A stretch of DNA of 50,287 nt, taken from the NCBI GenBank assembly GCA_003279765.1, contig QCHC01000002.1, forward strand, positions 1 to 50,287, in the 5' to 3' direction. The stretch is from Pelagibacteraceae bacterium AG-390-M19 (GTDB taxonomy: Bacteria; Pseudomonadota; Alphaproteobacteria; Pelagibacterales; Pelagibacteraceae). Each line of letters opens with the position of its first letter. The first letter of the stretch is position 1. Shown here in pieces: positions 25,892-39,333 of this stretch. The notes beneath the pieces were generated by a model. The model did no database searches and was not told where the DNA came from. It worked only from the letters and a program-made list of their open reading frames with translations. The translations under genes and the position numbers were made by a program.

Positions 25892-27427
25892 ATGGAAATA
25901 AATCCTTCAGAAGTTACAAAGATATTAAAAGAACAAATCAAAAATTTTGGAGATAAAGCTGAGGTTACTGAAGTTGGTCAAGTTTTATCAGTTGGAGACG
26001 GTATCGCTAGAATTTATGGTCTTGATAATGTTGAAGCTGGAGAGATGGTTGAATTTTCTGATGGCTCTAAAGGTATGGCCTTAAACTTAGAGAGCGAAAA
26101 TGTTGGTGTTGTAATTTTTGGTGATGACAGAAATATTAAAGAGGGTGATGTTGTAAAAAGAACTGGAAATATTGTTGATACACCAGTAGGAAAAGAACTT
26201 CTAGGTAGAGTAGTTGATGGTTTGGGAAATCCAATTGATGGTAAAGGTGCATTAGATAAAAGTGTACAAAAGAGCAGAGTAGAGGTTAAGGCTCCTGGAA
26301 TTATCCCTCGACAGTCAGTTAATGAACCAATGCAAACAGGATTAAAATCAATTGACAGTTTGGTTCCAATTGGAAGAGGACAAAGGGAATTAATTATTGG
26401 TGATAGACAGACAGGAAAAACTGCTGTTGCTGTTGACGCAATTATAAACCAAAAAAAGATCAATGAATCAGGTGACGAAAAACAAAAATTATATTGTATT
26501 TATGTTGCAGTAGGTCAGAAGAGATCAACTGTTAGACAAATTCAAAAAACTTTAGAAGAGGCTGGTGCAATGGAATATACAACGATTGTTGCAGCAACAG
26601 CATCTGACTCAGCACCACTTCAGTTTTTAGCTCCATATACAGGTTGTGCTATGGGTGAATATTTCAGAGATAATGGAATGCACGCGTTAATTATCTATGA
26701 TGATTTATCAAAACAAGCAGTTGCTTATAGACAAATGTCACTTTTACTTAGAAGACCTCCTGGACGTGAGGCTTACCCAGGAGATGTATTCTACTTACAT
26801 AGTAGATTGTTAGAAAGAGCTGCAAAATTGAGTGATGAACATGGTGGAGGATCTTTAACAGCACTTCCAATTATTGAAACTCAAGGTGGAGACGTATCAG
26901 CGTTTATTCCAACAAACGTAATTTCAATTACAGATGGTCAGATTTTCTTGGAAACTGAATTATTTAACCAAGGAATTAGACCTGCAATTAACGTTGGATT
27001 GTCAGTTTCTAGGGTAGGTTCATCGGCTCAAACCAAAGCGATGAAAAAAGTTTCAGGATCAATGAAACTTGAGCTTGCCCAATATAGAGAAATGGCAGCA
27101 TTTGCTCAATTTGGTTCAGATTTAGATGCTTCTACTCAACAATTATTGAATAGAGGATCAAAATTAACTGAGCTTCTAAAACAAAAACAATATTCTCCAA
27201 TGACAGTTGCTGAACAAGTAATTTCGGTTTTCTGCGGTGTTAAAGGATATCTTGATGATATTGATTTAAAAGATGTTGCAGGTTTTGAAAGTAAAATCAT
27301 AGAGAAATGTAAATCAGAAAATCCTGAGATTATCGAGTCGATACAAAGTTCAGGAAAACTTGAAGAGGATAAAGAAAAGTTATTAGTTGAATTGATTACT
27401 CAATTAAAGGAAACCCTTAAATCTTAA
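25892..27427 (+). CDS. atpA: F1F0 ATP synthase alpha subunit
   Basis: A 511-aa regulatory nucleotide-binding subunit of F1. It has the P-loop GDRQTGKT (170-177), a beta-barrel N-terminal domain, [33 protein letters not shown], the arginine-finger region [10 protein letters not shown] and the C-terminal helical bundle ([18 protein letters not shown]). Normal length; six bases separate it from atpG. Confidence 0.98.
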   Translation: MEINPSEVTKILKEQIKNFGDKAEVTEVGQVLSVGDGIARIYGLDNVEAGEMVEFSDGSKGMALNLESENVGVVIFGDDRNIKEGDVVKRTGNIVDTPVGKELLGRVVDGLGNPIDGKGALDKSVQKSRVEVKAPGIIPRQSVNEPMQTGLKSIDSLVPIGRGQRELIIGDRQTGKTAVAVDAIINQKKINESGDEKQKLYCIYVAVGQKRSTVRQIQKTLEEAGAMEYTTIVAATASDSAPLQFLAPYTGCAMGEYFRDNGMHALIIYDDLSKQAVAYRQMSLLLRRPPGREAYPGDVFYLHSRLLERAAKLSDEHGGGSLTALPIIETQGGDVSAFIPTNVISITDGQIFLETELFNQGIRPAINVGLSVSRVGSSAQTKAMKKVSGSMKLELAQYREMAAFAQFGSDLDASTQQLLNRGSKLTELLKQKQYSPMTVAEQVISVFCGVKGYLDDIDLKDVAGFESKIIEKCKSENPEIIESIQSSGKLEEDKEKLLVELITQLKETLKS

Positions 27428-27433
27428 TTAGAT

Positions 27434-29726
<2,293 letters not shown>

Positions 29727-29727
<1 letters not shown>

Positions 29728-30119
29728 TGAGTGAAGAGTTTAAAATTGAGATAGTAAATCCTGAAAAATCTTTTTTAGTGAAAGAAGATGTGTCAGAGGT
29801 AGTAGTACCTGCTTTTGAGGGAGAAATGGGGATATTAAAAGATCACATTTCAATTATCTCATTTTTAAAACCAGGCATTATCAAAGTAAGCTCAAAATCT
29901 GGTGATGAAAATTATTATGTTGAGGATGGTATAGTAGAGTTTAAAAATAATAACTTATCTATTCTAACTAGCTCTATTTATAATTTATCTGATATGGACA
30001 AATCTGTTCAACAGGATTTGCTGAAAAAAGCTGAAGAAGAGGCAGGGAAGTCAGACATTAATGATCAAGCTAAATATTTAGTAGACCAAAAAATTGAAGT
30101 TTTAAAAACTCTTAATTAA
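29727..30119 (+). CDS. atpC: F1F0 ATP synthase epsilon subunit
   Basis: A 130-aa rotor subunit. The N-terminal beta-sandwich is clear (EIVNPEKSFLVKEDVSEVVVPAFEGEMGILKDH). The helical C-terminal part is short but present. It couples gamma to the c-ring and can inhibit hydrolysis. The last eight bases overlap the 3' end of the convergent rppH gene, so the two transcripts end into each other. Confidence 0.95.
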
Positions 30120-30588
30120 GAATTTTTTTTACTTTATCTTTAACTTCTTTGTACACGTGTAGTTTAAAATCAACCACTAGGTCTGTAATGTTTTCTAGTT
30201 CTACCCATTTCCATTCTAAAAATTCAGGGTGTTTGGTTTTGATATTTATTTCATTATCTGTCCCAACAAATCTCATTAAAAACCATTTTTGTTTTTGACC
30301 TCTGTATTTTCCTTTCCAAATCAAACCAAGCAATCTATCTGGAAGTTCATAAGTTATAGTTCCATCTAACTCTTTTATTAATTCAACATTTTTAATACTG
30401 GTTTCTTCTTCAAGTTCTCTGTAAGCAGCTTTTAAAAAGTCCTCACCTTCATCTACACCGCCTTGGGGCATTTGCCAAAAATTTTTGGGGTTATCTATTC
30501 TTTTGGCAACAAATACTTTGTTCTCTTTATTTAACACAACAATTCCAACTCCACTTCTTAGTGGAAGATTATGTAAATCTTTTTTCAT
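30112..30588 (-). CDS. rppH: RNA 5'-pyrophosphohydrolase (Nudix)
   Basis: A 158-aa Nudix hydrolase. The Nudix box lies at 43-65 (GGVDEGEDFLKAAYRELEEE, then TSI). The N-terminal LPLRSGVGIVVLN and the WQMPQGG segment are typical of RppH/NudH rather than ADP-ribose or 8-oxo-dGTP enzymes. RppH converts 5'-triphosphate mRNA ends to monophosphate and so triggers RNase E decay; dinucleoside polyphosphates are the other known substrate. It lies one base after ctpA in a minus-strand run. Confidence 0.9.
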   Translation of the reverse strand: MKKDLHNLPLRSGVGIVVLNKENKVFVAKRIDNPKNFWQMPQGGVDEGEDFLKAAYRELEEETSIKNVELIKELDGTITYELPDRLLGLIWKGKYRGQKQKWFLMRFVGTDNEINIKTKHPEFLEWKWVELENITDLVVDFKLHVYKEVKDKVKKILN

Positions 30589-30589
30589 T

Positions 30590-31726
30590 TTATCCGTTGA
30601 GTAATTTAATTGCGTAATTTAGTTGATTATCAGTGTCAGTTCTTATTTTAAAATCATCACCTTCTTCATTTACTTCAATGTCTGGACGTACACCAACTTC
30701 AGATATAGATTTTCCAGATGGAAGATAATATTTTGCAACAGTTAAACGTATTGCGCCTCTATTTTTAAGAGGAATAATAGATTGAACTGAACCTTTGCCA
30801 TAACTGTTCTCACCTACAACAATTGCTCTTTTGTGGTCTTTTAAAGCTCCTGCAACAATTTCTGATGCTGAAGCTGATCCATAATTTATCAGTACTAATA
30901 ATGTTTTTCCGTCAGTTATGTCTCCTTTTTTTGCAAACCATTTTCTATTATCAGATTTTTTTCTACTTTTTGTGGAGACAATTTCACCATTTTCTAAAAA
31001 GAAATCAGATATTCTTATTGCTTGGTTTAGTAATCCACCTGGATTATTTCTTAAATCCAAAATAAACGAATTAAGATTTTTATTTTTTTTTAATTTCTTT
31101 ATTTGTTTTTCTATTTGATCACTACTGTTTTCATTAAATGAAGTTAATCTAATATAGCCAATACTGTCTTCTAATAACTCTGACTTAACTGATTGAATTT
31201 CAATTATTTCTCTAGTGATATTAAATGTTAATGCTTTTTTTTCTCCTCTACGTCTAACTGTTAATTCTATACTTGAACCTACTGGGCCTCGCATTAAATC
31301 AACAGCTTCACTCAGAGATTTCCCTTGAACTTGGGTATCATTAATTTTCACAATGTAGTCACCAGCTTTTATACCAGCTTTTGATGCTGGTGTGTCGTCA
31401 ATAGGTGAAATAACTTTAACAACTCCTGCTTCCATACTTACCTCAATTCCAAGGCCACCAAATTCACCACTAGTTTCTGTTTGCATCTCCTCCAAAATTT
31501 CAGGAGACATATAAGAAGAATAAGGGTCTAAAGATTGAAGTAAACCATTAATAGCAGAGTCCATGCTTTCGGATTGGTTGATCTCATCAATATACTCTCT
31601 GTTTATTTTTTCTAAAACCTCACCAAATAAATCTATCTTTTTATAAATATCTACCTCAGATGAGTTTGCTAAACTTAAATAAAAAAATGATAAAAAAATA
31701 AATAAATAATATTTAATTATATTCAT
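30590..31726 (-). CDS. ctpA: carboxyl-terminal processing protease (S41 family)
   Basis: A 378-aa periplasmic serine protease. It has an N-terminal signal peptide (hydrophobic to about residue 20, LANSSE), a PDZ domain at about 85-165 (GGLGIEVSMEAGVVKVISPI, GIKAGDYIVKIND) and the S41 catalytic core. The core holds LDLRNNPGGLL, the nucleophile in GSASASEI (probably Ser286) and the general-base Lys311 in SYGKGSVQ. Such proteases trim envelope proteins or peptidoglycan enzymes. The start overlaps the rsfS stop by 4 bp (ATGA). Confidence 0.94.
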   Translation of the reverse strand: MNIIKYYLFIFLSFFYLSLANSSEVDIYKKIDLFGEVLEKINREYIDEINQSESMDSAINGLLQSLDPYSSYMSPEILEEMQTETSGEFGGLGIEVSMEAGVVKVISPIDDTPASKAGIKAGDYIVKINDTQVQGKSLSEAVDLMRGPVGSSIELTVRRRGEKKALTFNITREIIEIQSVKSELLEDSIGYIRLTSFNENSSDQIEKQIKKLKKNKNLNSFILDLRNNPGGLLNQAIRISDFFLENGEIVSTKSRKKSDNRKWFAKKGDITDGKTLLVLINYGSASASEIVAGALKDHKRAIVVGENSYGKGSVQSIIPLKNRGAIRLTVAKYYLPSGKSISEVGVRPDIEVNEEGDDFKIRTDTDNQLNYAIKLLNG

Positions 31727-32073
31727 ATCATTACTTTTTCTTTGGGAATAAATTCTGACCAGATTTTTTCTAATTCATAAAATTTTCTTTTCTCTGGGTG
31801 AAAAATATGAACGATTAGATCTATACCGTCTACCAATTTCCATTCACCACTTTCTTTACCTTCTATTTTAGAGTCTTTAATCCCATTATCTTTAAGTTTT
31901 TCTAATACTTGTTCAGATAAAGACTGTATATGTCTAGATGATGTGCCGCTTGCTATTATCATATAATCTGCCATAGAACTTTTATCTTTTAGATCAATAG
32001 TTACTATGTCTTCAGCTTTGTTAAGATCTAATGTGGTGATTACAATTTCTTTGAGATCTGAAATTTTATCCAT
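31723..32073 (-). CDS. rsfS: ribosomal silencing factor RsfS
   Basis: A 116-aa protein that binds L14 on the 50S subunit and blocks subunit joining in nutrient limitation. Recognisable family segments are ADYMIIASGTSSRHIQSLSE, EGKESGEWKLVDGIDLIVHIF and the C-terminal YELEKIW. It lies immediately after nadD, the near-universal bacterial order nadD-rsfS. Confidence 0.95.
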   Translation of the reverse strand: MDKISDLKEIVITTLDLNKAEDIVTIDLKDKSSMADYMIIASGTSSRHIQSLSEQVLEKLKDNGIKDSKIEGKESGEWKLVDGIDLIVHIFHPEKRKFYELEKIWSEFIPKEKVMI

Positions 32074-32090
32074 TAATTAAATTTAGACTA

Positions 32091-32612
32091 TCAAATTTTT
32101 CTTAATTGAGAAGATGAAATGTTGACTTTATTAAACTCTATGAATTTGAGGGTGGTACTACCGAGAGCCTTAAATGTCTTTGATTTTAATGAGTTTTTTT
32201 TATAGCCATGTCTATCGAAAACCAAAATATTACACTTTTGTGAAATAGATTTTGATCTATGCCATTTGTGAAAATTTATTAAGTTATCTGCTCCCATTAA
32301 AAAATAGATTTCAATATTTTTATTTTTTTTCAAATGATTAATTAAATCGATTGTTTTATTTGAATTAATTTTATTTTCATAAAATCTCACTTTTATAAAT
32401 GAATTTTTACCAATAATTTTTTTACAGAATTTTATTCTTTCAGTAACCGAGGTTTTGCTTTGATTTTTAAAAGGATTTTTTTTTGTGATTGCCCAAATAA
32501 TGTTTTTAAGCTCAAATCTTTTTTTTGCTTCTTTTGAAATAGCCAAATGACCTTTGTGAGCAGGATCAAATGATCCTCCTAAAATTCCTATTTTTGTCTT
32601 ATTTAATTTCAA
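32091..32612 (-). CDS. nadD: nicotinate-nucleotide adenylyltransferase
   Basis: A 173-aa nucleotidyltransferase joining nicotinate mononucleotide to AMP in NAD synthesis. It has GILGGSFDPAHKGHLAI with the HxGH motif, the FLMGADNLINFHKWHR segment and the C-terminal ISSSQLRK motif, where the protein ends early. It is thus shorter than the roughly 190-215 aa usual for NadD. The start is TTG, one base beyond the proA stop. The order proB-proA-nadD-rsfS is conserved in many alphaproteobacteria. Confidence 0.93.
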   Translation of the reverse strand: MKLNKTKIGILGGSFDPAHKGHLAISKEAKKRFELKNIIWAITKKNPFKNQSKTSVTERIKFCKKIIGKNSFIKVRFYENKINSNKTIDLINHLKKNKNIEIYFLMGADNLINFHKWHRSKSISQKCNILVFDRHGYKKNSLKSKTFKALGSTTLKFIEFNKVNISSSQLRKI

Positions 32613-32613
32613 A

Positions 32614-33864
32614 TTAATTTCTTATTTTGCCGTTACTTGTAATTTGATATTTATATGAAACAAGTTGATTAAGTCCTACAGGCCCTCTTGGTGGTAGTAC
32701 ATTGGTAGAAATTCCAACTTCTCCTCCGAACCCAAATTCACCTCCATCTGCAAATTGAGTTGAAGTGTTATGCATAGCAATAGAGCTTTTGACTTCCTTT
32801 AGAAATTGATTTGCCGTTTTTTTGTTTCTTGTAATTATTGAGTCTGTATGCATTGTTCCATACTTGTTAATATGACTTATAGCTTCATTGAGGTTGTTTA
32901 CTATTTTAACCGAAACTGCAGAGCTTAAATATTCTGTAGACCAATCCTTTTCAGTAGCTTTAAAAATTTTACCTTTGAAAAATTTAGATAAAGTCTTTTC
33001 TCCATAAATTTTACAACCATTTTTTTCTAAATTACCCAGGATTGTATCGCTAAATTTTTTAACAATATTCTTATGCATAATAATAGTTTCAGTTGCACCA
33101 CATATACTGGTGTTCCTTAATTTTGCGTTAGACACAACTTTATTTGCCATCTTTAGTTCAGCGTCTTTGTCCACATATGTATGACAAATACCCTCAAGAT
33201 GACCAATAATAGGAACTTTAGAAAGCTCTTGAACTTTTCTTACAAGATTTTTTCCACCACGTGGAATTATAACATCAATATATTCTTTCATTTTAGAAAG
33301 CATTACATCAACCATTTTTCTGTTTTTAGAATCTATAAATTGTATAAAGTTTTCATCTACTTTATTTTTTTTGAGCGCTTTTCTAAATAGTTTAGACAAA
33401 ACTCTATTTGAATTGATTGCTTCAGAACCTCCTCTTAAGATTACTGCATTACCTGATTTGAAACATAAACTCGCAACATCTGATGTAACATTTGGCCTAC
33501 TTTCATAAATTACACCAATCACTCCTATTGGAATTGATACTCTGCTAATATTTAATCCATTAGGTCTTTTCCACTTTTCTAAAATATGATCAATAGGATC
33601 TTTAAATCTAATAATGTTAATAATTGAACTTCTGATGTCGTTTATTTTTTTCTCATTTAAATGAAGTCTATTAATTAAATTTTCTTTTAATCCTATTTTT
33701 TTTGCATAATTAATATCTTTGGTATTTTCTTTAATTATTAAACCTTTATTTTCGTCGAGCATTTTAGCATAGGAGGCTAAAACATTATTTTTAATTTTTG
33801 TGTGTATTTTATATTGACTTGCTTTTCTTGCTCTTTTACCGATTAAATTCATATAATTATTCAT
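32614..33864 (-). CDS. proA: gamma-glutamyl phosphate reductase
   Basis: A 416-aa aldehyde dehydrogenase-like enzyme, the second step of proline synthesis. Motifs include PIGVIGVIYESRPNVTSDVA, AVILRGGSEA, the catalytic cysteine in NTSICGATE and FGFGGEVGISTNVLPPRGPVGL near the C terminus. It begins directly after the proB stop. A second ATG four codons in (MNLIGKRAR) is an equally possible start. Confidence 0.96.
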   Translation of the reverse strand: MNNYMNLIGKRARKASQYKIHTKIKNNVLASYAKMLDENKGLIIKENTKDINYAKKIGLKENLINRLHLNEKKINDIRSSIINIIRFKDPIDHILEKWKRPNGLNISRVSIPIGVIGVIYESRPNVTSDVASLCFKSGNAVILRGGSEAINSNRVLSKLFRKALKKNKVDENFIQFIDSKNRKMVDVMLSKMKEYIDVIIPRGGKNLVRKVQELSKVPIIGHLEGICHTYVDKDAELKMANKVVSNAKLRNTSICGATETIIMHKNIVKKFSDTILGNLEKNGCKIYGEKTLSKFFKGKIFKATEKDWSTEYLSSAVSVKIVNNLNEAISHINKYGTMHTDSIITRNKKTANQFLKEVKSSIAMHNTSTQFADGGEFGFGGEVGISTNVLPPRGPVGLNQLVSYKYQITSNGKIRN

Positions 33865-36225
<2,361 letters not shown>

Positions 36226-36239
36226 AATTTACCTAATAA

Positions 36240-36638
36240 TTATTTACTTGCAGCCTCTTTAACTTCCTCTTTTTTGGAAGCTGGTTTAATTTTTTCAGCT
36301 TCAGATAATACTTTACCATCTTTTGAAAAAATTTTGTTAATTCTTATCAAAGAAAATTGTTGTCTATGTCCATTTTTTCTTCTTGAATTTTGTCTTCTTC
36401 TTTTTTTGAAAATTAGAATTGTTCTATTTTTACTATTTTTAATTAAATCTGCTTCTACCTTAGCACCGTCAATATTAGGAGTTCCAACTTCAATATTTTT
36501 ATCATCTCCGTATGCTAGGATTTCATTAAATTCTATCTTAGTTTCAGGCTTTGAGTCTGGTAGTTTTTCGATTTTCAATATTTCACCAGATTTAACTTTG
36601 TACTGTTTACCACCTGTTTTTATTACTGCGTATGACAT
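36240..36638 (-). CDS. rplU: 50S ribosomal protein L21
   Basis: A 132-aa protein. The L21 core covers about the first 103 residues (MSYAVIKTGGKQYKVKSGE, IFKKRRRQNSRRKNGHRQQF). It is followed by an acidic/lysine-rich tail ending KKEEVKEAASK that extends it past the usual 103 aa. The first gene of the rplU-rpmA-obgE-proBA run, with a promoter just upstream. Confidence 0.96.
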   Translation of the reverse strand: MSYAVIKTGGKQYKVKSGEILKIEKLPDSKPETKIEFNEILAYGDDKNIEVGTPNIDGAKVEADLIKNSKNRTILIFKKRRRQNSRRKNGHRQQFSLIRINKIFSKDGKVLSEAEKIKPASKKEEVKEAASK

Positions 36639-36666
36639 AGTATGAATTTTAAATTAAAGTTACCGC

Positions 36667-36694
36667 AATATAGTTACCGGAAGCCTATAGTCAA
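36667..36694 (-). promoter_or_regulatory. sigma-70-type promoter for rplU
   Basis: On the minus strand TTGACT (36694-36689) and TATATT (36672-36667) are separated by 16 bp, about 30 bp before the rplU ATG. Two copies of CGGTAAC, 14 bp apart, flank the -10 box, which could be a regulatory site. Confidence 0.6.
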
Positions 36695-36704
36695 GCTGAA
36701 TTAG

Positions 36705-37424
36705 TTAGAAATTATCCTTTAAATCCCTTAATTTTGAAAAGGTTTTCAAGTCATTTGCTCTTAAAAAAATATTACAATCAATTTCATCTTGTAAGGTTGA
36801 TGGAATAGTAGGCAAATTATTATTTCTTTGTTTTTTTATAAATTCTATTTTCTTTAATAAAGAAGAATTTTCAGAGTCATGTTCCAAGCAGAATTTTGAA
36901 TTGTTTAGAGTATATTCATGACCACAATAGATTTTTGTTTCTTTAGGTAAGGATTTTAATTTATTTAAAGAGTCATACATTTGTTCATATGTACCCTCAA
37001 AAATTCTACCACACCCAAGTGAAAAAAGTGTATCTCCAGTGAATAGTAAGTTTTCGTCGAAAAAATAAAAACAAATATGCCCCGTAGTGTGCCCTGGGAT
37101 ATGAATAATTTTAGCTTTAAAATTTCCACTATTCCAAATTTCATTATCTTTTAATAAGATATCAATCTCTGGTATTCTTTTTGCATCTCCATTAAATCCC
37201 AATACAACAGATCCAAATTTTTTTTTTAATTCAGTGTTACCTCCAATATGATCGTAATGATGATGAGTATTTAAAATATATTTTAAATTAATATTTTTAC
37301 CGCTTAAGTAATCAATTATTGGTTTAGCTTCACTTGGATCAACAACACAAGCTTCGAGTTTATCTTCATCAATAATTAAATAACTATAATTATCTTGTAG
37401 GCAGGGTATAATTTCTACTTTCAT
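36705..37424 (-). CDS. gloB: hydroxyacylglutathione hydrolase (glyoxalase II)
   Basis: A 239-aa metallo-beta-lactamase-fold hydrolase. It has the metal motif THHHYDHIGG, HIPGHTTGHICFY, FTGDTLFSLGCGRIFEGT and YCGHEYTLNN, all characteristic of glyoxalase II, which hydrolyses S-lactoylglutathione. It follows metW with no gap, although the pathway link to methionine synthesis is not evident. Confidence 0.94.
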   Translation of the reverse strand: MKVEIIPCLQDNYSYLIIDEDKLEACVVDPSEAKPIIDYLSGKNINLKYILNTHHHYDHIGGNTELKKKFGSVVLGFNGDAKRIPEIDILLKDNEIWNSGNFKAKIIHIPGHTTGHICFYFFDENLLFTGDTLFSLGCGRIFEGTYEQMYDSLNKLKSLPKETKIYCGHEYTLNNSKFCLEHDSENSSLLKKIEFIKKQRNNNLPTIPSTLQDEIDCNIFLRANDLKTFSKLRDLKDNF

Positions 37425-38021
37425 TTATTTTTCAATTAAAAATATTCCAAGATCAGCAAATAAATTTTTAGTTCCTAAATTATTATTTGTTATATTTGAA
37501 ACATTATTACTATTTAAAGCTAAAGTTTTTATAATTTTGATTTCTTTAGATTTTATAAAATTTACAAAATCTTTAATTGTACACATGTGCAAATTAGGCG
37601 TGCTATGCCATTGTTCTGGTAATGATTTTGTTATTGGCATTGTGCCCTTAAATAATAGATGTAATCTAACTTTCCAATTACCAAAATTTGGTATCGTTAC
37701 AATTGCTTTTTTTCCAACTCTTAAAAGTTCATCTAAAACAAGTTCAGGGCTTAAAAATGCTTGGAGTGTTTGACTCAACACAACATAATCAAATGATTTA
37801 TCAGGAAATTGTTTTAAGTCTTTTTCTGCATTACCTTCTATTACAGTTAATCCTTTAGCAATACATTCTTGTACTTTTTCCTTAGATATTTCTAGTCCTC
37901 TTACATTTATATTTTTATTTACTTTTAAAAATTGCATCAAAGTTCCATCTGCACAACCTACATCTAGAACTTTTTTATTATCTTCAATTAAATCTGATAT
38001 TACTTTAAATTCATTTTTCAT
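37425..38021 (-). CDS. metW: methionine biosynthesis protein MetW
   Basis: A 198-aa class I methyltransferase-fold protein. It has VLDVGCADGTLMQFLK, the DYVVLSQTLQAF segment and the PNFGNWKVRLHLLFKGTMP signature of MetW. MetW pairs with MetX in alpha-, beta- and gammaproteobacteria and is needed for full homoserine acyltransferase activity. It overlaps the metX stop by 4 bp. Confidence 0.95.
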   Translation of the reverse strand: MKNEFKVISDLIEDNKKVLDVGCADGTLMQFLKVNKNINVRGLEISKEKVQECIAKGLTVIEGNAEKDLKQFPDKSFDYVVLSQTLQAFLSPELVLDELLRVGKKAIVTIPNFGNWKVRLHLLFKGTMPITKSLPEQWHSTPNLHMCTIKDFVNFIKSKEIKIIKTLALNSNNVSNITNNNLGTKNLFADLGIFLIEK

Positions 38022-39142
38022 TTTTTTAACTCTGTATAAGATTTATCTAAGAAATTCTTTAGTGCGTTTAAAAAATCAGGAACATCCAATAAAAAAGAGT
38101 CGTGACCTTTATCAGATACAATCTCTACAAAACCAACATCTGCTCCAATAGAATTCAAAGCTATAACAATATCTTTATTTTCTTGGGTTGGATAAAGCCA
38201 ATCAGAAGTAAAAGAAATTACAAAAAATTTAGCTTTTGTATTTTTAAATGCATCAGACAAATTCCCATTAAATTGTTTAACTAAATCAAAATAATCCATA
38301 GCTCTTGTTATGTAGAGGTAGCTGTTTGCATCAAATCTATCTACAAATACAGATCCTTGGTATCTCAAATAACTCTCAATTTGAAAATCTGCATCAAAAC
38401 CAAATTTCAAATCTTCTCTTTCTTGCAATTTTCTTCCAAACTTTTCCTGCAAACCTTTTTTTGAGAGATAAGTTATATGAGCTGCCATTCTTGCAACAGC
38501 AAGCCCTTTACCTGGATTTGTGTTATTAGTTTCATAATTTCCATCTTTCCAATTGCTGTCAGCAGTGATTGCCTGTCTTCCTAGTTCATTGAAAGCAATA
38601 TTCTGTGCCGAATGACTTGAAGTTGTAGCAATGGGTATAACAGTTTTAGCTTTATCAGGAAAGTTGGTGATAAATTGAAGAACTTGCATACCTCCCATAG
38701 AACCTCCAGTAATCGCAAATAGTTTATTAATTCCGAAGTGTTCAAGTAAATTATATTGTGCATTGACCATGTCATTAATTGTAATAACTGGAAAATCAGT
38801 CCCAAAAGTTTTTTGTGTTTCAGGATCTTTATGACTTGGTCCATAAGATCCCATACATCCGCCAATTACATTTGAACAAATAACAAAATATTTATTGGTA
38901 TCTATTGCTTTGTCTGGACCTACAGCAAAACTCCACCAACCATCTTTTTTAGTAATAGGGTTTAAACCAGTTACAAATTGATCTCCAGTTAGTGCATGAA
39001 ATACTAATATAGCATTGTCTTTATTTTCATTTAAAGACCCATAGGTTTCGAATGCAACTGGAAAATTGTTTATAGTTTTACCACAATCTAATTTAAGAGG
39101 TTTTTTTACAATTAATGTCTTAATATTTTTTTCTATGTTCAT
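38018..39142 (-). CDS. metX: homoserine O-acyltransferase
   Basis: A 374-aa alpha/beta-hydrolase-fold acyltransferase that activates homoserine for methionine synthesis. The nucleophile serine is in TGGSMGGMQ. Other family segments are NAILVFHALTGDQ, VICSNVIGGCMGSYGPSH and the C-terminal DKGHDSFLLD with the catalytic Asp-His. Whether acetyl- or succinyl-CoA is the donor cannot be told from sequence alone. Expression is probably controlled by the SAM-II riboswitch in its leader. It forms an operon with metW and gloB. Confidence 0.95.
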   Translation of the reverse strand: MNIEKNIKTLIVKKPLKLDCGKTINNFPVAFETYGSLNENKDNAILVFHALTGDQFVTGLNPITKKDGWWSFAVGPDKAIDTNKYFVICSNVIGGCMGSYGPSHKDPETQKTFGTDFPVITINDMVNAQYNLLEHFGINKLFAITGGSMGGMQVLQFITNFPDKAKTVIPIATTSSHSAQNIAFNELGRQAITADSNWKDGNYETNNTNPGKGLAVARMAAHITYLSKKGLQEKFGRKLQEREDLKFGFDADFQIESYLRYQGSVFVDRFDANSYLYITRAMDYFDLVKQFNGNLSDAFKNTKAKFFVISFTSDWLYPTQENKDIVIALNSIGADVGFVEIVSDKGHDSFLLDVPDFLNALKNFLDKSYTELKK

Positions 39143-39176
39143 TTTAAAGCCTTTAGATGAATTGTGAGAAAAAAAA

Positions 39177-39227
39177 CTATTTTAGCGGTTTTTTTTAAGC
39201 GCTCGCAATTCAGTTAAATCAGCGCAT
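39177..39227 (-). promoter_or_regulatory. SAM-II riboswitch upstream of metX
   Basis: The minus strand reads ATGCGCTGATTTAACTGAAT, TTGCGAGCGCTT, an A-run, then CCGCTAAAATAG. This fits the SAM-II (metA) consensus: stem P1 (GCGCT/AGCGC), the GATTTAACTG segment, TTGC before the 3' strand of P1, and the conserved 3' GCTAAA that folds back as a pseudoknot. It lies 34 bases before the metX ATG. S-adenosylmethionine binding would be expected to hide the metX ribosome-binding region and shut off translation. Confidence 0.9.
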
Positions 39228-39231
39228 AAAT

Positions 39232-39260
39232 TTTGTACAAGAACTTGTAATTTATGTCAA
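39232..39260 (-). promoter_or_regulatory. sigma-70-type promoter for metX
   Basis: A perfect minus-strand -35 TTGACA (39260-39255), a 17-bp spacer and -10 TACAAA (39237-39232). Transcription would begin a few bases before the SAM-II aptamer. A dyad TACAAG-AA-CTTGTA (39236-39249) fills the spacer. Confidence 0.7.
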
Positions 39261-39333
39261 TTTTTTAAAATAAGATCATATTCTCTATAAATATTTGTTT
39301 TTTTATCTATAAAGAGCTCATAAAAATAAAAAA

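Noticed and set aside
30823-31118. Plus-strand ORFs opposite ctpA
   Set aside because: Phe/Leu-rich frames created by the T-rich complement of a Lys-rich gene. No independent support.
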